Positions 22,861 through 34,963 are shown, counted from the stretch's first letter. The stretch: DNA of 64,000 nt from Grifola frondosa (GCA_001683735.1 LUGG01000006.1:930001-994000); one strand, 5' to 3'. The notes: a model not told the origin generated them from the sequence alone. Translations and numbers: made by a program.

Positions 22861-24251
22861 TAACATCGCAGTCCCTTCTCCTTTCATACAAGCATGATCT
22901 GTGACAGAAATAGACATGTTGATGCCCAATGCTGAAGACGAAGCCCAAGTGTGGACAACAAATTACAGTGTCGCTGTTCACACCACAGTCCCCATTAACA
23001 GCCAGGCAGAGCTCGACATCTTTCTATGCAACACTTTCCCTTTCAATTCATCTTTACCATATGCCCTTGTGCAATGGGAAGAAATGATGGCCATGCCTGC
23101 ATTCCCGCCATGGGGAGAATGGTTTCTACCTCCCGCTAGCATGTTTGCACCCGAGGATGCTAATCATTATCAGTACAGTCTCATGTGGAAGCGGGTCAGA
23201 GACAGATATGTAACTTCAGTTGTGGAACAGCACCCATCATCCTGGAATGAATTACAGGGTGCCAGGGTGTGGAAAGACCAGCTGAGAGCTATGACACCAT
23301 TGAAAGGCCTTCTCCACACTTTCGGTAAAGCCCAGATTCCTGCCAAACAGCTTTCAAAAATCAGTTATTTGCCCATATCCTATGAGGATCTGGCAAGATA
23401 TCACTGGGAGCTAGATACGTGTCACTTCCATTCCGAGTTTGAACGTACAGTGATTACTCTCGATGAATCATATGTCTTGGCACCATCACCTGCTACTTGG
23501 ATTCTGCTGCATGCTGCCATATGCAGGGCCTGAGGATACAGCATCTGCTACTTTCCATACTCTCAGGAGGCACAATTTTTTGACAGCCCAGATGAACTTG
23601 TGCAGCTTCACCACTGGCAAGCCCTTGGGACGATCATGTTGTGGTGGTGTATTTCCAACCACAGTAAAGCATGTATACATCTCACTCTGAGGGGGTCTCC
23701 AAGAGAAGTGGAAGACAGTGTACAGGCGGTGTACACCCAGCAATGTCGGAATGTGCATGCCAGTCAGCTGACAAATTTCACATCTCGTAGTGCTTCGTGG
23801 TGAGTCCAGAAACTATGTTTTACAAATAATGTATTAAAATTTTTTGGTGAACTTAGGCTATGAATCCATCGGACTATGCTACACCTGGCCTAAGCACACC
23901 TTGTGCATCATGTAGGCTTGTATCATTACCTCCAATGTGTACTATCTGCTGTATATATTGCAAGTCATATTTATGTTGGATCTGCTAATGAACAGCATTT
24001 TGCTGCGATTTCACTGGACAGTACATTGTGGAACCCGTGCCTCATCCTGACTACAGAAAGCTCAACGAGAAGAAATTCAAGTCTCATGTCAATGTCCAGC
24101 AACAAGTCAACACAAGTTCCAGATCGACGCACCAAAGCCCCTCATAGTTCAAGCATCTTACACACAGTAATCATCACAGAAACTTGATTGAACTGCAGAC
24201 ACATATCCCTTCTCATATTTCTTCTTCATGCACTGCATCGACATCTAGCAA

Positions 24252-24332
24252 TCTCTGTCTCTCTCTCTCTCTCTGTCTCTCTCTCTGTCTCTCTCTCTGT
24301 CTCTCTCTCTCTCATACATCCACACACACACA
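24252..24332. repeat. (CT)n / GTCTCTCTCT minisatellite followed by (CA)n
   Basis: About 62 bases of CT repeat with regular G insertions, then after a short gap six CA units. A simple repeat inside the decayed gene. Confidence 0.95.
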
Positions 24333-24650
24333 TATCTGTCTTCTCAAAGATAAGTACCAATATCCGATCAATTTTGAATTTCCTGACCCCCTTGTAGAAT
24401 GTGCCGCACCGAAAACATCGTCTATCGATGCGGGAAGGTCCGCCGTTGTCTGACGACATTCTGTGCTCATGCGATGAGATTTCCTCGCCACCTGTGGAGT
24501 GGCAATTTCACCTGGGTGCGATGCCATTGCCAGCATACTGGCGAGATAAACCGGTGGCCCCACGTTTGGTGCAGACACTGTGCAAGAAAGCTGGTGAAGC
24601 ATCACAAAGTGAGCTTCAATGGAAGGCTGACATGCGATAAGGTGCATCCA

Positions 24651-26684
24651 TTCTTCTGATTATTTCAATTTTTCTAACCACAACTATGTTGCCAGGCATA
24701 GTGAAGGGCCTGGGCGTGCACTGCAACTATGTCTTTGTATTTTCCATTACATACTTTGATTATCAGCGACAAGATACCTTTCCTAATGCTTCATACTGTA
24801 TATCAAACGAGACAGCCCAGAAGTAAAAAAAAAACTTGCATGTATCGCTCACACAGCTGCCCCTATTGCCAGCGAGGGATGATCTGCCAAGGGACAGACC
24901 TCAGATACCAGAATATGCTCAGTTTTCAGGTGTTGCAATTTTTGCTCTAGGGCACGCGGTCCTATATTGTATTCAGGTGAATGTCTCTCATCCATTGCAA
25001 TGTGTTATACTGAAGGCTGTCCCAGTGGCGATGAGCATGATTACTGTGAGTACGTCCTTATGATCACTCCAACAGAAGGCACCAAATTGTCTCGAATCTT
25101 CTCCATCTTGCAAGCAATAGTCAAGTCTTTCTCGATCACCATGGGGGTCCATAGGCATAGATATCAGCTTCTCTCACTCATGCCTACCTCTGATATTCTG
25201 CCGAAGCATCTCTCACACATGCCCCCTGTCTTCTCTCTGATTAAATCAGGATCTATCTTTCGGTATATCTACCGCTGTTCATGGCCACTATCATCGTGCT
25301 ACTCCTGGGTCATGCACGTGTGCAGCATCGTTGAGTGCCCAAGTATGCTGTAAGGTCTCACAACCAACGTAGTCCTGCAGACAGTACTATAGAACTCAAA
25401 CTCACTAACAGGGAGCCGAATACGTCATATGCTCTTCGAGCTCCTCATGCAGCAAGCGACATACTGCTTGGACCTGCTCATGGATGTTTGCCCTGGGCGG
25501 ACGCTGGTGGCAAATAACATGCTCGATCAGCCTCCTCACCTCCCTGTCTTGTGTCTCTGGACCAAGGCGAGCGACTGGAGCTGCGAGGGATTTCTTTGTG
25601 GGTTTCTGCTGGACATGTGACTTTGCTTGGGTGGCAGTCCTGGTATTTCAGTGATTGCATGCTGGGCATTTTGACCATCCGGGATGACTGCTCGTGGTGC
25701 AGTGCCTGGCTCAGGATCTCTTGTGTAGACAATGACAGACAAGGGACGCAGCCATATATAATTTTCATAATATGGATTGGTCATGGTTCTTCCCTCAAAG
25801 GGGGATCATCAGCCATGATACTCTCTAGTATTGTTCAGTAGCGATGCGGAGGTTTCTGTACAATCTACAACAAACTCGAGAATTAGAGAAGATTAATATA
25901 TATTACTTAATTTAGTTTGCATAAAATAATCTGCAACTACATGCAATTATAACCAAGTATTTTACCTATTTCATCAGTGCATGCAATATATTAACATGTA
26001 CTACAATTATGACCATGCAAGCTCGGACAATCTCATTATTTTTTGTCGCTTTAATTTTTGGTCAGAGTATTATAAATTTGTTCTTGTATGATAATCACAA
26101 ATACTTATGTACCATAACAACACATGCTTTGGGACTGCGATCAGTACCATCTATGTATATCGGTGTCTCCCGATTTTTCTAATGGTGTAGAAGAAACTCA
26201 TGAAGGAGTGACTGCGGTGAGTGGCCAAGTGTCTGCCAGCATACTGACTGATACACCTGCTTCTTTTCCACATGGTTGATAGACACCATGATGGCCGAGC
26301 AGTGACAGTGTGATGTGGAACTTGTGTGGCAAGACAGATTGTTTGGGTGAAATGTCTGACATGTTGATTGGGATTTTGAATGGTCAATGACAATATTGTA
26401 CAATTCTCACAAACATTTAATCAAACAATATTGTGGATCTTACTGCATAGTGAAAATACAAAATGATTAGAAAGAGGAATCAACGAGAGCATGTATATAC
26501 ATAAATCTGCATAGGCAGCTGTGAGCCCGAGGACAGCTCGCTGAATGGATATTGACACATAGTGGTAGAGACAGGTCGGGACTATTGGCTTCTGCATCGG
26601 GAGCCATGCTAGCGGACATATGTGTCTAGCTGGGACATGTAGGGTATCTTGATCGGTTCGGGGTAGACTCGGGCTGGCAGTGTA
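24651..26684. other. Transposon-derived or non-coding stretch
   Basis: Several ORFs of 60-130 codons occur on both strands (for example + 24967-25353 and + 25551-25841), but none shows a family motif I recognise and none stands out from chance in this AT-rich region. Probably further decayed transposon DNA. Confidence 0.35.
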
Positions 26685-26948
26685 CTGTACATTACAGACC
26701 AACTCGGCGCCGGGTGTGACCTGTGACCCATGGCACCCAATCCGGCGCCGCGGCGCGACCGCTTGGGATGTGTGACCGCCGGCGAAAAAGGCGGGGACAT
26801 TGTCACGCCGCAGGCGCGGAAAATTGGGCAGAGGTGACATGCGGCGCCACTGCCGGCGGAGCCGCTTGTGACCTGTGACTACGCCAAAATCCGGCGCGTC
26901 GAGCGTCCTTGTGACCTGTGACGCGCCGAGTTGGTCTGTAATGTACAG
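26685..26948. mobile_element. MITE copy 2 (TA target site), GC-rich and well preserved
   Basis: Perfect 26-base terminal inverted repeats: 26685-26710 starts CTGTACATTACAGACC and 26923-26948 is its reverse complement. TA lies on each side (26683-26684, 26949-26950). The word GTGACCTGTGAC appears at three places inside, two of them subterminal. The full element is 264 bp and has no coding capacity of its own. The 255-codon minus ORF running across it is a by-product of its GC-rich sequence. Confidence 0.9.
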
Positions 26949-27256
26949 TACAGTGAATCCGCACACACAGCGAGTTTTTTTCTTTCCTATGAGCTTGAAG
27001 CATTCAGTGAACTGGGGGGTGCCGAGCAACCGAGTGTGCAAGCTGAGATGTGATGGACCGAATGCAAACAACATAGGAAGAAGCTCACTCAGATTCACAG
27101 CGCAACGGGGACGATTCGAAAATGCCATCATCGTGTGCGAAAGCGCAGAAAAAATGGAACCGAAGCTACTGATATAGTTAAAGTACAATAATGTCGTGAA
27201 AATATCGTAAACAGCAACACCCTACAGAAGCGAGCGGACAAATATTACACATCCCA

Positions 27257-29505
27257 CTAGAACAGCGCCGCAGCAATATGCTGCATGACCGTCTTTGGTG
27301 GTATCTCGGGGAGCTCGGTCTCCTCCAGCGTTGGGATGCCCTGCAGAAGGAACAGAAAGAGTGAGCACGGAACGCAAGGCGGCACATACGGAGAGAACTA
27401 ACAGTGACAAAGTCCATCTCATGGGGCTTCCAGATCTGGGTGCGCTTGTAGATCTTCCAGAACGCGTAAAGGCCGCCGAAGATAGGGATGTTAATGTCTA
27501 GACGTCAACAACGGTTAGCCAGCGCACGAATGTAGCAAGCAGACAACCGTACATGCTGTGAGGAAGCCGGATGCGTTGAAGTTCCAAAATACGGCGAACC
27601 CGTTGATGAGGATGAAGAGCGAGATCCAGAATATGCCCCAGTATGACAGCCAGGGCTGCAGGGAGCTGTGGTATACGAGCTTCTTGCGGTCCAAGCCTTG
27701 CGCTTTCATTCCGCGGTCTGTGCGACACCCAGTGAGCAACATCATACTCCACACTCCGAAAAAAACACACAGAAGAAGACATATGTGATGTTCATGCCCA
27801 ACCATCCGAAAAATCCGCCAACGGTGGACAAGTTGACGAACCAGTTGAACACGGTCGCCGCGCCATTTGAGACATTCATGAACGCGAGGAACGCGAACGA
27901 GCTCGCACACAACACGGCGAAGATAGGCAAGCCGCCCTTCGTGCAGTATGTGAGGAACTTGGGAGCCTGCCCGCGCAGAGCAAGTCCGTAGAGCACACGG
28001 GAGGCGCAGAACAGGAATGAGTTGCCGGCCGAGAATGCGGAGGTGAAGATGCCGGCGTTGATGATGTGGGGGAGGACCTTGATGCCCGCGCGCGTCATGG
28101 CGATAACGTACGGTGACTCCGCGGCATTGCCAGTTGTGGTAAGCAGGTTGGGGTCGTTGTAGGGGACGACCATGCCGGTAATGAGAATACCGAGTAGCTG
28201 GTGATGAATGCCAAGTCAGATATGCGAATTCTTTCAAAAGCAGGAGAAAACGCCAGCACATACATAGAAAAGAAGGATACGCCAGAACACCCGGCGGACA
28301 GCCTTCGCGATGTTGCGCCGGGGGCTCTCAGTTTCCGAGGCAGCACTACGAAACCCGAAGAAGTCAGTACGCGTACCCACGCACACAGATACAACAAAAT
28401 ACCCACATTGCTACGAGCTCCATTCCCTGGAAAGAGAAGGCGGCTTGGATGAGCACTGAGAGGATACCGAGGAAACGATCGAGGCCGATGTGCTTGGGCT
28501 CAAGGCCAGCGCCATTGAGCGGACCAGGGTTTCTCCAATACTGCAAAAGATCGCGTGCGGTTAGGTTTCGCAAATGCGTTCACGCACTCCGAGACAAAAA
28601 AAAACATACCTGGAAACCGATACGATGATGATCCGGGCCGCCGCCAAGATCGATAACAAGACCCGTGATAATTAAGATCGTGATCAAAAGTACTGCCGGA
28701 AATGTCAGGCGTCTATTCGCAGGACATGAAAGAAAAACAAAACACCCACGCTTGATGATCGAAAACACGAACTCAGATTCGCCAAACCATTTCACGCCGA
28801 AAATATTGATTGCACATGCACAGACACAAATTACTGCTGTGTACGCGGCCTGATGCTTCATCTGAAAATTCAAATATGGTTTTATCAGTGCCGACGAAGC
28901 ATGCAATCAAGAAAATTTCCGCACATTTGTATCCCAAAAAGTGAGCAAGATACCAGCGGCAGTGATTTCGACTGGCACAGATATCGCATTTGCGTAGAAG
29001 TAATTCCACCTACACAACATCAGAGACGTCACAGCAACGTGGAAGATAAGGATAAAACGGACCCAAGAGCAAAACCAAAGGCGGGGTCTACCCAGCGCGC
29101 GGCAAAGTGGGGGAAGGTGCCGGAAATGGGAGCATGTGAAGTCATTTCCCCAACGGCGCAGAGAGACGCGTAGGCGGCGGTTCCAACGAGCCCATAAGCA
29201 ATGAGCGCGCCAAGAGGTCCAGCGGCCTGGAGGGCATGACCAGAACCGAGGAAGAGACCTGTACCCAATGTGCCAGCAATCTAAAAATTTCAGCTAATCG
29301 CCCAATGGGTGGGGGAAGGAATAGGACTTACCGCAATCATCTGAACATGGCGCTGCTTCAATTTCCGCTGCACCCGGTCGAGGTCTGCAGCATTAAAGTG
29401 GTATCTGGAGTCGGTGTGTTGCACATATTCGTGCACACCACCCTTTTCGAGGGAACTGCTGTTATCCTTCTCATCATAGGCGGGAACTGGGTCAATAGCC
29501 GACAT
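27257..29505 (-). CDS. Amino acid permease (AAT/GAP1-type), 552 residues
   Basis: A plasma-membrane amino acid/proton symporter of the APC superfamily. I assemble eleven exons, all with GT/AG introns of 51-69 bases: 29505-29332, 29280-29063, 29009-28925, 28861-28750, 28692-28610, 28540-28407, 28345-28264, 28197-27771, 27717-27553, 27497-27403, 27340-27257. They sum to 553 codons in frame. Motifs are GTLGTGLFLGSGHALQ at the first membrane helix, SHAPISGTFPHFAARW, INIFGVKWFGESEFVFSIIK (helix 5 region), VIDLGGGPDHHRIGF and AAFSFQGMELVAM. The hydrophilic N-terminal tail (about 55 residues) contains KDNSSSLEKGG, as in fungal permeases regulated by ubiquitination. Substrate range cannot be read from the sequence. 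It is the first intact gene after the transposon block. Confidence 0.92.
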
Positions 29506-30400
29506 AGTGGGATACTGAACGGAAGGCCAGGATCGAATGGAAGGAGGGGAGGGATGCACACGAGAGGACGTGGGTCCGGGAAGACTCAAGTGCGTGAAGT
29601 ACGGCGCGGTGGCTCTTATTTTAACCGGTGGGATTTGATGCGTCACGGACATGCTAAGATGGCAACTTGTGCCTCGTAAATTCTTTTGCACCACCGCGAT
29701 AAGCCACGCCACCGATAACGTTTGATTGATGCATCAATTTGCGGAAATGTCGAACCTTGCTATGGCAGGCTATAGTTTGCATGAAGCAATGCCTTGGCAG
29801 ACAGAACAATGACCCAGTCTGTACGACATTCTCCACATATCCCCTCCTCGAATGAAACAGCAGCCCGCGGTGTACAAACAGGATTGCGGAGGCCGGGAGC
29901 AAAATGAGCGGGGTAACAAGAGCCGCCGATAAGAGTGATAGCTGGACCCAAGGCGCAGCGCGCGACCACCATGGTCTCATGCATAGGCACGCGGTCAGTC
30001 CCCGCCCAAGATCTCCACAGATCTCTGCCAGATCGTTCCTCCCCGATGTCAGTAGTCCCCGCTTCCTTTATTGGGCCTCAAGCCTTAATGGGGCCCCGCT
30101 CGTCCCGCCGCGTTCAACCGCGCACGAGACAATAACGACATCCCCCAACACTCGAAATCGACGACCACAACGACCGCGACGGCTACGCTGTGCCGTTGTG
30201 CATGTGTGCAGGCACCTAATACCCCTAACAGAGCGCCCAATTCGTTATCTCTCACTCCGTAGCACTCAGGCTATACCTTGATAGCTTTATCTACGCGTAT
30301 GTGTCCGTGGAAACCAAGGCCCGCTACCGCCATAGGGGATGTTGGTTATAGACGTGCGAGATACCGAGGATGACAAGAGGTGAAACACTGATTTCGAAAC
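29506..30400. other. Intergenic region upstream of the permease
   Basis: No convincing gene. It holds the permease promoter; two short overlapping ORFs on + (29904-30281) lack recognisable features. Confidence 0.4.
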
Positions 30401-31012
30401 TCATAGCAAAGGAGAAAATATCCGGAAGATGTCATGACCACTGAATAGGTCGCTACGAGCGAAGCCACGCAGAATTTGATCAATCCAACCCATGTGGTGG
30501 TCCAAGAGAGACGAAGAGAATTCTTCGGTATCGCGGATCGTCATTGGAAGTGGAGCAGAGAACGAGAGCAGCTTCGTCCCGATCGAGAATTGAGGTGTGG
30601 AGGTTGTTGCGTATATTCGCCTAGAATCGAGCCTATCCTGAGCGGACACTACCAGAATTCCTCCGTTTGTGGGATGCCCAGATCTTGAAGGAACCAGACT
30701 GCAGTGATTCGCATTAGCTCCGGATAGAGTCGAGCACGCAACAGACCACACAGCACAGCCTCCAGATGTCCGGCGCTCGGATTGACAGCGGACTGAACGC
30801 AGCCCGTGATTTTCCCAGCTTCCACAGACATCGTATGGTCTTCTATGGCCTTGTGAGCATGCTGTTGCCACACCTGCCAAGGAACTTCGTGCTCCATCAA
30901 CCCCATACGAGATTACATATTGAGATTTGATAGAAGCTATGGGGACCGCTTCTTGAACGTCGAAGATATGCAGCTGCGATCCTGCGCGCGAATACGTGTA
31001 AAAGGACAGCAT
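30401..31012 (-). CDS. Hypothetical protein, uncertain structure
   Basis: A 203-codon ORF is open here. An overlapping minus frame (30906-30649) also reads plausibly, with LCGLLRARLYPELMRITAVW. The true gene could be spliced from both, for instance from 30906 down through an intron near 30650 into the DHHMGWIDQILRGFARSDLF segment ending at 30401. I recognise no domain. Confidence 0.3.
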   Translation of the reverse strand: MLSFYTYSRAGSQLHIFDVQEAVPIASIKSQYVISYGVDGARSSLAGVATACSQGHRRPYDVCGSWENHGLRSVRCQSERRTSGGCAVWSVACSTLSGANANHCSLVPSRSGHPTNGGILVVSAQDRLDSRRIYATTSTPQFSIGTKLLSFSAPLPMTIRDTEEFSSSLLDHHMGWIDQILRGFARSDLFSGHDIFRIFSPLL

Positions 31013-31222
31013 CAGACGTAGGGTATGCAGTATTTGACAAGGCGTATTTGTTTCAAGGAGCTCTGAGAATGCTGACGACGAAACGATCGTAAATTAGTAA
31101 ATAAAAAATGTGACATGAGGCATCTCACTCACTCTACCAGAAGATGGGTCTTGAGCGTATGTCAATGACCACCTACACAACACCGGTTCGAAAGGCACAT
31201 GGAACAGTGCACAGCAACGAAT

Positions 31223-31480
31223 TCAGAGAGCCAATTGCAAGAGAACATGCGTAGTATAGGATGTAGAGCACACTGTGGCTATGATGAACACGCCGCCGCG
31301 TGCACCACGGACCATTCGCAATGCTCTCCGGTATGAACGGAGGATAGACCTCAGTACTTTGCTCCCGAAGTAGGTTGAAAGCTGAAACAGCACGCCCACG
31401 AGACAACTAGAAACCCAGAAGACAGACCGTACCACACAGTTCGGAATCAAAAGGCCCGCTTGCAGGATGGGACGCCACAT
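31223..31480 (-). CDS. Hypothetical small protein or first exon
   Basis: An 85-codon minus ORF with two hydrophobic stretches (VVRSVFWVSSCLVGVLF, VFIIATVCSTSYTTHVLL) and a basic centre (RSYRRALRMVRGARGG). It starts 113 bases from the divergent GPATCH1 start. An alternative splice form using an intron near 31390-31430 would shift the downstream frame. No family recognised. Confidence 0.3.
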   Translation of the reverse strand: MWRPILQAGLLIPNCVVRSVFWVSSCLVGVLFQLSTYFGSKVLRSILRSYRRALRMVRGARGGVFIIATVCSTSYTTHVLLQLAL

Positions 31481-31592
31481 TTGGCAATATATACACGTGA
31501 CACGTGACCAGGAGTACTCGGCGTCCGCCTCCGGGCGCCAACTCGCGCAAGTGCTATCGACCTCGACATTTCAGCCATAACAATCCGTCCTC

Positions 31593-34500
31593 ATGACGAG
31601 CAGACTGAAGCGCAAGCTCAATGACCTGGGAGTAGACTCGACGAGCGCGAAAGCGAACGAGTCCTTCTGTCTGGTACGTTCGCATACGTTGTCCTATCCA
31701 TGCTCAGTAAGCTGAATTTTGCCCTTGTGCAAGATTGGTACACCATTACCTCCGCTCGAGAAGTCCAAAGACACGGGCGAATTTGTTCCGTTATGGAAGC
31801 AAGATGTACGCAATTCACACTTGTTTTGTGCCAATAGCAGTAGGCTCACCGAATGGTGCGTATAGGTCAGGGATGAGAAGGGACGTAGAAGACTGCATGG
31901 CGCCTTTACGGGTGGATTCTCCGCTGGATATTTCAACACCGTCGGTTCCAAGGAAGGTACGTCTCTGTGCTTGCTGCTTTCCGACTCTGTATCTTAGTTT
32001 CGCAGGATGGACGCCGTCGACATTTGTCTCCTCGCGTGCGGATCGTGCGAAGCAAAAGGCCGCACGCCCGGAGGACTTCATGGACGAAGAGGACCTCGCA
32101 GAGCTGCAAGATAGCCGTAAACTCGTCGACGAGCATGATGAGATGGATTTCGGTGGCACGGAGGCAGAGCTGCGACGGCGCGCGGGTGTTGGTGCTGAGG
32201 AAGAACAGGAGGAGTGAGTGCTTTTCAATAACTTCATATTCTTTGATCATATGCGTCAACAATTCCTCATTTCCTCCTTTGTTGCAATAGTTCGATCACT
32301 GCTGCCCTCCAAGCCTCGCTCGCACCTGCGCCCAAAGACTCAGTAGGTGCGAAGATTCTGAAGAAGATGGGCTGGCGTCTAGGACAGGGCATTGGACCGC
32401 GCCTCACATACGCACAGCGTAAAGCTCAGGATGCAGGCTTCCTGGACCCATCGAAGGAGGTAGAAGGCAATGAGGACGATGTTGAAGAAGCGAAGAAGCA
32501 CATGTATCCCCGACGTGACACTCCCGTCGTTCTTGCGCCCCGCAAGGAGAGCCCGCATGGTCTGGGATACGTTCCAGGTATGGGGCTGCACGAGAGTGTT
32601 GGACTTGAAAGCGGCACCGATGGGCGGCGGAAGGGGCCAAGCATATCTGGTATGTTTGCATTCATCTTTGCAGATCATATGGCTCGTGCTAACTCAGCTT
32701 GATAGCGGGGTTCGGTCTTGGTGCACTGAATTATGCAGAAGAGGATGACATAGACGTATATGACGGCGGTGTCGGCGGCCATGGACGAACGCGAATGGCG
32801 TATGATGCTGCACACGCTGATGAAGATCACACCGCCATAGGTTCTTCCGGCATGCGCCGTGGGAAGTACCAGCAGCCTGTAAGTATTACGAAGTCATGGA
32901 CAATTGGATTATTATCTGATGCTCTGTTTGACAAGAGAGTGACGCAGACGGTCACGCAGACGTTCAGCGATGGGCGTCTGGTGTTGAAAGGATTCATTCT
33001 CTCCGACAAACCAGTGGCTGAGGACCGATGGTTGGTTTTGTTTTGTTAATCACTGTATCATCTTCTAATCGTCGACATAACTACGTTTGCAGGTTTCCCA
33101 TTCCGGAAGTGCCAAAAGGTTGGAGTCCGAATCCCCGGCGAGTTTGGGACGAGGGGAAAAATAAAGAGAACATTGCTGTCCTGAAGGAAGACAAGACCAA
33201 GCATCTTCCCTACACGCATGCGGAATGGAAAAGTAGTTTCATGTCTGCAGATGAGGTCAGTAAATCTGAGTACTATAACCAAGTCGTTGTTGACAACGTT
33301 TTAGCGAGGGTCTTTGTTGGGCGAGACGCCGCTCCCCTCCCAGCCTCGGTCTGTTTTCGAGTTTCTATCCCAGAAAGATAGAGAACGCCTTGAACACATC
33401 CGAAAGAACCTTCCCGGACCTGGTGCACCCACTACACTCACCGCACAGCTAGCCGTACCCTCTCTTTCTCCTCCTCCCTACAACCAAGCGGCGGACTTCA
33501 CATTCCGCACCTTCATCCCTCCGTAGCTAAGGCCGCTCTGCAAGGCTTCCAGCCGTTCACCTCCGACCCTGTCAAACAGTCCCGATACACCGCCTTCCTC
33601 AACTCACAAGCCAGCCATGATCCCAGCGCGCCCGCTGACCACGTTGGTATTGACCTCAGTCCCGGGCAAAGAATCGAGGACTTCAACAAAGAGCTGGCGG
33701 ACTACGCCAAGGCCGCGACGGTGTTCAAGCCTCTGTCTGCCGCGATGGCCGGACGCTTCCGGACCGCCGTGATCGTCGAGAGCGGGCCAACTATTATCGA
33801 AGGGCTGCACAAACCGGAACCAAAGGTGGAGGGGGAGGATGAAAACCAAAAGGAGGAAGAGAAACAAGAGGAGGACCCCAAGATGGGTGCGATACGTCTG
33901 GGAATGTACGGTCCGCTGACGAGGGAGGTCACCCCGTGGCAGCCTGCAAAGTTGCTGTGCAAAAGATTTGGCGTGAAGGAACCGGAGGTGGAGATGGCTG
34001 CCGTTGATACTTCGAAGGAGTTCGACTTCGCGACTGCAGCTGCGGCGAAGAAGGAAGGTTGGGAACCGGAGACCGCTATGGCTGCCGGAGCCACATCATC
34101 TCGTCAAGCTAGCGTGGCTCCTGCTGCTCTCGGTGCGATCACGGATGGCTCAAACGGAGACGGGACTCGACATAACGGCCCGCGAAACTTGGCGAACGTG
34201 GGTTTGGGTGAGGACGAGGATCAGGGACGGGATACGCTCACGTATCAACGCCCTGCTATGGATATCTTCAAGGCTATCTTCGCCAGCGATGACGAGGACA
34301 GCGATGAAGAGGGCGCGGAAGACATGCAGGAGGATGTCAAACTGGAGGAGCCCGAGCAGGCGATATCTGGACCATCTTCTGGAGTCGTTATGGCCGAGCC
34401 AGCGCCAGCTCACATCGCAGTTGGCGATTCGGCAGGCACTTTATACGCGACTCTACCCATTGCAAGTACCGCGACGGAGAAGGTGGACCTCGCGTCCTTC

Positions 34501-34923
34501 AAACCGACCTTTGTACTCCGTTCTGAGCGTGAGTCTAGGCAGGACAAGAGCAAGGACAAGAACAAGGATAAAAGGGATCGGGAGAAGAAGAAGAGGAAAG
34601 CTGCTCTCATGTCGTTTGATGTTGAGGAAGACGGTGTCATCCCGAGCCTGGGTGCGCCTGCTTCTCGACGAGACAAGGATAAAGATCGGGATGGTGGCAC
34701 GGAGAGGAAGAAGAAGAAGCGGAAAGAGAAGGAGAAGGAGAAGAAAGAGGATGAGGACGACGACTCGATGTGGGTGGAGAAGCCTGCTCCAGACATAGTC
34801 AAGAGCCTGCTCGTCCAACGTATTCCTGTTGCATCGGCAGACAAAGCATTGGATAATGTTCCTTCACGGCCGGACGGTGTAGAAAGTGCAAGAGGACGAA
34901 AACGAGCGATAGATTTCATGTAG
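31593..34923 (+). CDS. G-patch domain protein, GPATCH1/DUF1604 family, about 923 residues
   Basis: A spliceosome-associated protein: G-patch proteins activate DEAH-box RNA helicases, and GPATCH1 is found in catalytic spliceosomes. Ten exons fit one frame: 31593-31673, 31734-31805, 31866-31956, 32006-32213, 32291-32649, 32706-32878, 32948-33030, 33093-33255, 33305-33454, 33532-34923. The DUF1604 block has [19 protein letters not shown] near residues 60-80. The G-patch follows around residue 165: [37 protein letters not shown] is the conserved middle. The C-terminal 300 residues are charged, with [14 protein letters not shown] near the end, typical of a nuclear tail. The splice between exons 9 and 10 is the least certain: the 5' site GTACCC is weak and the 3' site is chosen to keep frame. 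Human GPATCH1 has a similar length. Its stop lies 41 bases from that of the convergent gene. Confidence 0.88.
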
Positions 34924-34963
34924 TATCTAGCATTTGTAATAATTTATATCCTTGTAGCACTAT

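Larger units (their letters stand above)
21120..24650 (+). pseudogene. Decayed gene of the unnamed transposon-associated family, copy 2
   Basis: Fragments read colinearly on +. YTFEFTFQPQQWCAELEYI is near 21167, a helical stretch FKLFQSEWTAATAIQS near 21360-21410, and RLVWLGIPCWYITSLSKLP near 21672-21728 aligns with GIPVWYV of copy 1. ATYMLPGVLPEQKYLKLKKK is near 21900. A proline/serine-rich repeat region follows at 22054-22860. A last large open segment (22901-23533) has VQWEEMMAMPAFPPWGEW and YHWELDTCHFHSEFERTV. More remnants (EWQFHLGAMPLPAYWRDK) reach about 24640. It differs from copy 1 in having the repeat-rich middle part. Several frame changes and stops suggest an inactive copy. Confidence 0.55.

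Noticed and set aside
26421..27188. 255-codon minus ORF
   Set aside because: It runs straight through the MITE and its perfect terminal repeats; the open frame reflects the GC-rich repeat sequence, and there is no domain.
27515..28261. 248-codon minus ORF overlapping the permease
   Set aside because: Out-of-frame shadow: it spans two permease exons and an intron in another frame and is rich in Arg/His from GC-rich codons.
34004..34798. 264-codon + ORF and several minus ORFs inside the last GPATCH1 exon
   Set aside because: Shadow frames of a charged low-complexity coding region; the conserved protein uses the 33532-34923 frame.
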